Origin: Lingula anatina
Lineage: Eukaryota > Brachiopoda > Lingulata > Lingulida > Lingulidae
Assembly (NCBI RefSeq): GCF_001039355.2
Contig: NW_019774513.1
Location: forward strand, 438,543-502,542
Reading direction: 5' to 3'
DNA: 64,000 bases
A program made the position numbers and the translations under genes. Below the pieces are notes generated by a model. The model worked only from the letters and a program-made list of their open reading frames with translations, made no database searches and was not told the DNA's origin. This document shows, piece after piece, positions 59,049 to 64,000 of the stretch; the stretch's first letter is position 1, and every line of letters starts with the position of its first letter.

Positions 59049-59460
59049 TTAGAGGAGTATGTCTTGGCGCACAAACAGTACATCTTGTCCTCGTGGTTGC
59101 ACTTCTTTATACATTCCTGTTCGCCGAAATAACCCTCTAATATCTTTTAAAGCCTAACGGTAGTTCTTTGTGAGTTTATGAACTTCGACTGTCCACATAT
59201 CGACCGTTATTTTATCCCACGGGAAAGCTTTGAGAACCTCCAGCTCAACCCCCTCCACATCAAGGGAAAAGAAATCCACGTGTGTCTGTCCAATGGTGCT
59301 TAAAAGTGTCTGGATCGGTAGGCAAAGTAGCCTGCTCTTTCCTGTTACTTTTATTCTTTTGTCTATCGGGTTGATCGCCCCACTATCTGGGCTTCTGGAC
59401 AAAGTAAAATCCAGCCACATGGGTTTACCCGTGAGACAAGTTTGGACCACAAAAGCCTTC
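59049..59460 (-). pseudogene. FkbM-type methyltransferase gene F, final exon with nonsense codon
   Basis: Aligned with gene E, codon 260 is TAG (59154-59156) instead of CAG, after TKNYR. The frame beyond stays open to the original stop at 59049-59051, still encoding the GLFRRTGMYKEVQPRG-type C terminus. The predicted product is 259 residues and loses 35. Motif I and D-x-E-G remain, but the last strand or helix of the domain is lost. It could be a recent pseudogene, a polymorphism or a sequencing error. Confidence 0.8.
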
Positions 59461-60093
59461 CTGAAATGATAAGAATTGAACCTTGAAAGAGAGAGTATGT
59501 ACTAGCGTTTTCAGCCTCAAGCCATAATTTTTTTTGAAATGATGGTACTTTGAAAGACAAAGTTTATACTAGCAATTTTGGTCTTAGGTTATAAATTCCT
59601 GAAATGACATTTCAATGTACCTTAAAAGCCAAATTATATACTAGAGCAATTAGTCTGTGGTCATAAATTTGTCTCCACAACTTCGCATCAATTAATTTTT
59701 GGACTTTTAGAAGTTTGTGTGATTCTGATTGTCAAAGCCTTGCATTTTTAGAGAACACAAACACTAGACACTGATACACATTTTTAACTAAAACTCTATG
59801 GGGATCGTCAGGTACAGTATATCCCAAAGTTTTTATTCCAAAGGATTTGGCTTGGAAAAGAGTGGCGTCAGTTATAATGGTAACCAAGCAATATCTTACT
59901 GTTATCAATTCAGTCATTTTTACTAAGAAGGCATGGGGTAAAAAACAGTTCCTTATTGTAACATTTATCTGTAAGGAATAACGTTTCATAAGTATCACAT
60001 TTAGAGACAAGCACACTAACCGAGGAATTAATACGCATCTGTAATACCAGAAAAACGTAAGAGTTTACCTGTGCAACCATAGAAAGTACCTAC

Positions 60094-60566
60094 CTGTTTT
60101 TCATGACCAGTTGCTCAAAATTTTGGGGGTCGGGTTCAATCAGTATTCCGGTCCAGTTGCGAGATTTTTCAAAAAATAAAGAGTTGCTGGTCATTTCTCC
60201 GTCCCAAGCACCGGCCTCCACAAAGAAACCGTTCCGACGCTGGTGCAGAAATGTATCTACAACTTTACTTTGTCCGCTATGAGAATAATCCAGTGTGTTT
60301 GGTCTCTTAAGACTCCGAGGCCTCCTAGAAGGAGCATAGAGCAGTTTGCGCCTCACAAACTCTAGCAGCCTGGGATCAAGCGCGTCAAGTTCTCTCAAGA
60401 AAATATCTTGAAGAACCTCGATGTCTGTACTGCTTCTCTCATTCATTTCAAATGTAGAGGAAGGTGCACCACTGTGGGCGATTGTTTTGACGTAAAACCC
60501 CAACATTGTAAACACAGTTAGTATGATAATTGTACACGCCATTGGGAAATATCTTTTGTAATGCAT
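60094..60566 (-). CDS. FkbM-type methyltransferase gene F, first coding exon
   Basis: 473 nt, donor AACAG|GTAGGTAC, nearly identical in protein to E and D. Anchor ACTIIILTVFTMLGFYV, motif I FFVEAGAWDGE, sequon NWT and EPDPQNF are all intact. The exon itself is open; the gene is impaired only by the nonsense codon in its last exon. A 633-bp intron separates them. Confidence 0.85.
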
Positions 60567-60749
60567 TTTTTTCTACAAGAACAGCAAAAATACATATAAA
60601 AAAGTATAGATATTAATTTTAAGAAAAAAAAAACATGCATAAAAAAAATAGAAAAAGAAAAAAAAAAGAGAATTTATGTACATAATGAAACATTAATTGG
60701 AATTACATGCTTCAGTTATTGCGCTTAAATTCGAGCGTAATTAACGTCA

Positions 60750-60750
<1 letters not shown>

Positions 60751-60809
<59 letters not shown>
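60751..60809. repeat. (CT)n(TA)n microsatellite
   Basis: In the 5'UTR intron of gene F. Confidence 0.9.
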
Positions 60810-60890
60810 AATGGATGTTTTATTAAAAGAGAGATTCCAGTTTGTTATTTGTTAAATTATCCAAGTTTTTCTTGTTCATATTTTGTTGTC

Positions 60891-60892
<2 letters not shown>

Positions 60893-60930
<38 letters not shown>
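60893..60930. repeat. (GT)n microsatellite
   Basis: Matches the tract next to the Tc1/mariner in gene D, which is absent here. Confidence 0.95.
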
Positions 60931-60934
<4 letters not shown>

Positions 60935-61264
60935 GTGCACATAAACTCGAGCAAGAACGTCCATTGGTTTGGTAGTGGACCCATACATGATGATTATGAA
61001 ACACAAGCTGGAAATTCAGAAATGATTTCATACCTTTAGCTGGCCACTTCACTACCTAACGGTAAGTTAGTAACAACATCAACTTACATCAGTCTGATGA
61101 AGACCTACGTCCATTAAATCGTTAAGCTAGTCATATGAAAGCATTTCAGGTTGTGTTTTATGATTACCATATACGCAGGAAGTGTCGAGTATTCGATTAT
61201 TTGTCTTACATTCTTTAATGTAGATACAAGACTTTAAAAAGTAAATGAATCCGATTATACTTAC

Positions 61265-61298
61265 CGCTGGGTCTTGCAGTCAGTGCACTACATATTGT
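61265..61298 (-). other. Gene F non-coding first exon
   Basis: Ends at GACCCAGCG|GTAAGTATAATC. The 5' limit is estimated. Confidence 0.55.
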
Positions 61299-61321
61299 GC
61301 AATAGCAGTACAACTGCAGCG

Positions 61322-61329
61322 TTTAAATA
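61322..61329 (-). promoter_or_regulatory. Gene F TATA box
   Basis: TATTTAAA then CGCTGCAGTTGTACTGCTAT. Confidence 0.6.
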
Positions 61330-61686
61330 TGACATGCATGATTTATAAATGATTACATCATACATTATAAAGCCGTCTTCATGTTGAAAATGCGGTTTTC
61401 TAGATCGTATTTCAAGATGATGGCGGATGTCTGGAGATTGGTGCTTTATTGTAAAAAAAAAATCATCCATGAAACCATCTTTTATATCAACATGCGTTCG
61501 ACTTTGAATATCCTATCAAGTGTCACTGGTTTGATCTCTGTCAAAAAGACGCACATGCTGGAGTGTTAACTTTAGTCTGAATACGATGTTCTTATAACAC
61601 GAGTACATTGGGGTGACCAGGCTGGTTGGACCCCGGGGTAAGTTGCTCCACCATCTATTTATAAAAAAGTAACAACGGGATGAAAA

Positions 61687-61801
61687 AGCTTACCCTAACA
61701 TGTACCTTGGACATAATAAGAGATCCTTTTTATGTCCGAACATGTACTTATAATATGGGAGCCTGGACTTCAGTTCCTAGGACTACCATTCCTGTCACAC
61801 A
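61687..61801. mobile_element. MITE family 1, copy g (left end lost)
   Basis: Carries the same hairpin type as copy d (61706-61740) with one arm mutated. It is joined abruptly to ~75 bp of the left end of the 1.9 kb repeat. Confidence 0.7.
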
Positions 61802-62443
61802 GGGCCATCTGATTAGTACATTATATTATATCGCTCTACTTGTATCAACGTCCGTTTAAAATGTTTCTGTTTAACTAGGTACAGTAAAACTTGTGTTATA
61901 CAGAGTGCAATGATTTTGTTTTCGCGGTGCCCCTTTCACAGGATTATGTATCGCTGCAAAAATGGTAAAAATGTCACAATCATGGCCGTCACAGCTAACA
62001 CAATTACAAATCTGAAATGACGGGGAGGCCCCTGATATCAATGGATACAATTCATCCCCAGTTTTTAAAAGGTAAATTGTTTCTAAACGGGCTCGCCTCC
62101 TTTTATCTATTCCTTATCGTTGACAACAACAGATCTTAATTTAGTAAATAGACACTTAATTATCCACGCAGTTCAAAGGTATTCCAGAAATTTACAATTT
62201 TAATGATCGGCATATTGAATGTTGGACCAAATTGCAATCAGCCGTCTTCTCTAAAATATACTAGACAAAGTCGTACTGGTAATGTTACAACCGTTTTATA
62301 TTCCACCCATATACAGCGTGTTACTTTTGTATCGCTTCCTAAGAAGGTATTCCCGGCACGTAGCCGTTAGGGAACCCTCATTTCACTGAAAAGTCAATGT
62401 AGCCCCACCTCACGCGGATTCTCGCACGTTTTCTTGTTTCGTG

Positions 62444-62451
62444 TGACGTCA
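62444..62451. promoter_or_regulatory. Perfect CRE palindrome TGACGTCA
   Basis: Same spacer block as 40497. Confidence 0.3.
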
Positions 62452-62892
62452 CGCGGTGATTTCCATCACAAGTGTTTTCTACGATATCGACAATAAGAAG
62501 TCAGCGGAGTAATTTTACAACCGTTTTATTTCCCACCTTCGTTGAGACATCTATAACGCATGAAGTATACTTAACAATATAGATTAAAAATAGCAAAAGT
62601 CAGGTAATATCCAAAAATAACTAGATGATCATATAAGGGATACTGCCTCCGGGTATTGTACCACCAGCTGGAGTAAGCGCATTACTATGGAAATAAGGGA
62701 CACCACCACCAGTGTTGTGTTTGATAAACTCTACAAAATGCAATAACTGAAATTCTCAATTTTTTGTAGAAACTTACAATGTATAAGAAAATCGTGGGGA
62801 AAAGTTAAAGGTCAAACCCAGGGTTGTAGTAAGATTGTAAACATAACCTACTATATATAAAAAAAAGAAAAAAAAAAAACAACCTCCAATGT

Positions 62893-63301
62893 TTAGTGGA
62901 CATCTTGTCGCACAAACAGTAGATCTTGCCCGATAGGCTGCACTTCTTTATACATCCCGGTTCGAGTAAATACCCCTCTAATATCTATCAAAGCCTGACT
63001 GTAATTCTTACTACGCTGATGAACTTCCACCGTCCACATATCGACCGTTATTTTATCCCACGGGAAAGCTCGGAGAACCTCCAGCTCTGCTCCCTCTATG
63101 TCGAGGGAAAAGAAGTCCACGTGTGTCCGACCAATGATGCTTAAAAGCGTCTGGATCGGCAGGCAAAGCAGCCTGGTCTTTCCCCTAATAGGTCGGTTTT
63201 TGTTTATGGGGTTGATGGCTCCAGCATCTGGTCTGCTGGATAACGTAAAATCCAGCCAAATGGGTTTACTCGTGAGACAGGACTGGACCACAAACGCCTT
63301 C
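62893..63301 (-). CDS. FkbM-type methyltransferase gene G, final exon (gene incomplete in window)
   Basis: 409 nt after acceptor TTTAATTTCAG|GAAGGC. Encodes 135 residues, intact, with VDFFSLDIEGAELEVL, an NYS sequon and VRQDVH; closest to B and A. Its first coding exon is not found up to 64000. In other copies it lies ~630-1820 bp away, and the N at 63563 breaks contiguity, so it is either beyond the window or missing. Confidence 0.85.
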
Positions 63302-63338
63302 CTGAAATTAAAGGTATATGTACCTTGTAATTGGAATC

Positions 63339-63391
63339 ACACACACACGCACACACGCACGCACACACACACACACACAAACACACACACA
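63339..63391. repeat. (CA)n microsatellite
   Basis: About 38 nt upstream of the gene G acceptor, the same position as the CA/CG tract in gene A. Confidence 0.95.
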
Positions 63392-64000
63392 TGTACAGTG
63401 CCGCCGGAATATCCCCTTACTAAATGGCCGTATGGTTTCCCAACCCTGCCCCATATGGTCGAACAATAGAGGCCGTATGATAATTACAGGGTAGGGGAAT
63501 CCCCAAGCAATCCTTATCGGACACCCAAATTAGTCGGTTCAACGAACACGGTCTACCCCTTCNAGTTCGGATTGAAGAGCGTCATCGCAATGTTAACATT
63601 AATTTTAGACGACGCGTGTCACACAGTAGTGATTATGTAATAGTCAGGGCTTAATCACTGTGTTTACCCAGCATGAATAAAGCTAACCTGAACTGATTGT
63701 TAATTAATGTGAGATGACACGTGCCAACCAGTGAAGTTAGCCCGAGAGATTGTAATCCATTTTTTTTTAAATTAATTTCTTTTGATGCGTTTAAGTATGA
63801 AAAAGGCTTTTGGTTAAGTTTGGGCTTTAGATCGTAAAGATGAACTGAATTACATATCAAATAATGGTAGAGAAACAGTTCCTACTTTGTGTCCTACAGA
63901 ATCAAGGAATCAGTCTATCGGCCGGCCACCCGTCGCCTTGTCAAATAAAGAAATATTCGAAATTCGACAACGGGACATACTATAAAAGTAAATTTTAATC
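63392..64000. other. Unassigned end of window
   Basis: No match to the other array introns and no gene seen. It includes the single N at 63563, after which the sequence may belong elsewhere. Confidence 0.5.

Noticed and set aside
28494-63301. CRISPR array or bacterial operon reading of the repeated units
   Set aside because: Units are kilobases long with spliced exons and TATA promoters; nothing resembles short spaced repeats or operons.

Overview
This is an AT-rich, intron-containing, repeat-dense eukaryotic window. The tRNA layout, GT-AG introns, abundant microsatellites, many small DNA-transposon relics and an animal-type FkbM/Star-like gene family point to an invertebrate animal, probably marine. 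I cannot name the species. The draft assembly carries a 967-base N gap (12714-13680) and single-N joins at 6107, 58273 and 63563.

Layout. (1) About 25-12203: two near-identical ~6.1 kb blocks in direct order, meeting exactly at the single N at 6107. Each holds one minus-strand tRNA-Asp(GTC), an RFX-type palindrome, a GA/GT microsatellite and a hAT-like fragment; no protein gene is convincing. (2) 12209-13937: a 211-bp satellite interrupted by the N gap. (3) 14-20 kb: a two-exon minus-strand gene (19817 to 17762) for a 418-residue basic protein with an N-terminal coiled coil. An RFX X-box lies about 110 bp upstream of its ATG, and a possible terminal exon with a poly(A) signal lies at 14773-14825. 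(4) 20-28 kb: mostly non-genic, with MITEs and simple repeats. (5) 28.4-64 kb: a head-to-tail array of seven minus-strand copies (called A-G here) of one gene family, interleaved with transposons.

The array is the main feature. Each gene has a TATA-like promoter, a short non-coding first exon, a 5'UTR intron ending 3-6 nt before the ATG, a 473-nt coding exon and a 409-412-nt final exon joined in phase 2. The predicted ~293-residue protein is a type II membrane protein: an N-terminal anchor, a short stem, then an FkbM-type (Methyltransf_21) SAM-dependent methyltransferase domain, as in animal FkbM/Star-like proteins. The intron falls between the SAM-binding motif I and the later D-x-E-G motif. 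Genes A-E appear intact, F has one nonsense codon near its C terminus, and G shows only its last exon before an assembly join. The copies are mosaic, which suggests gene conversion or unequal exchange.

Transposon insertions, several with readable target-site duplications and paralogous empty sites inside this window, give relative timing for the duplications. They include a decayed Tc1/mariner in the 5'UTR intron of D, a Harbinger-like element just 3' of E and F, a LINE inside a foldback element inside a larger repeat, and MITEs whose copies carry different perfect hairpins at one internal point.
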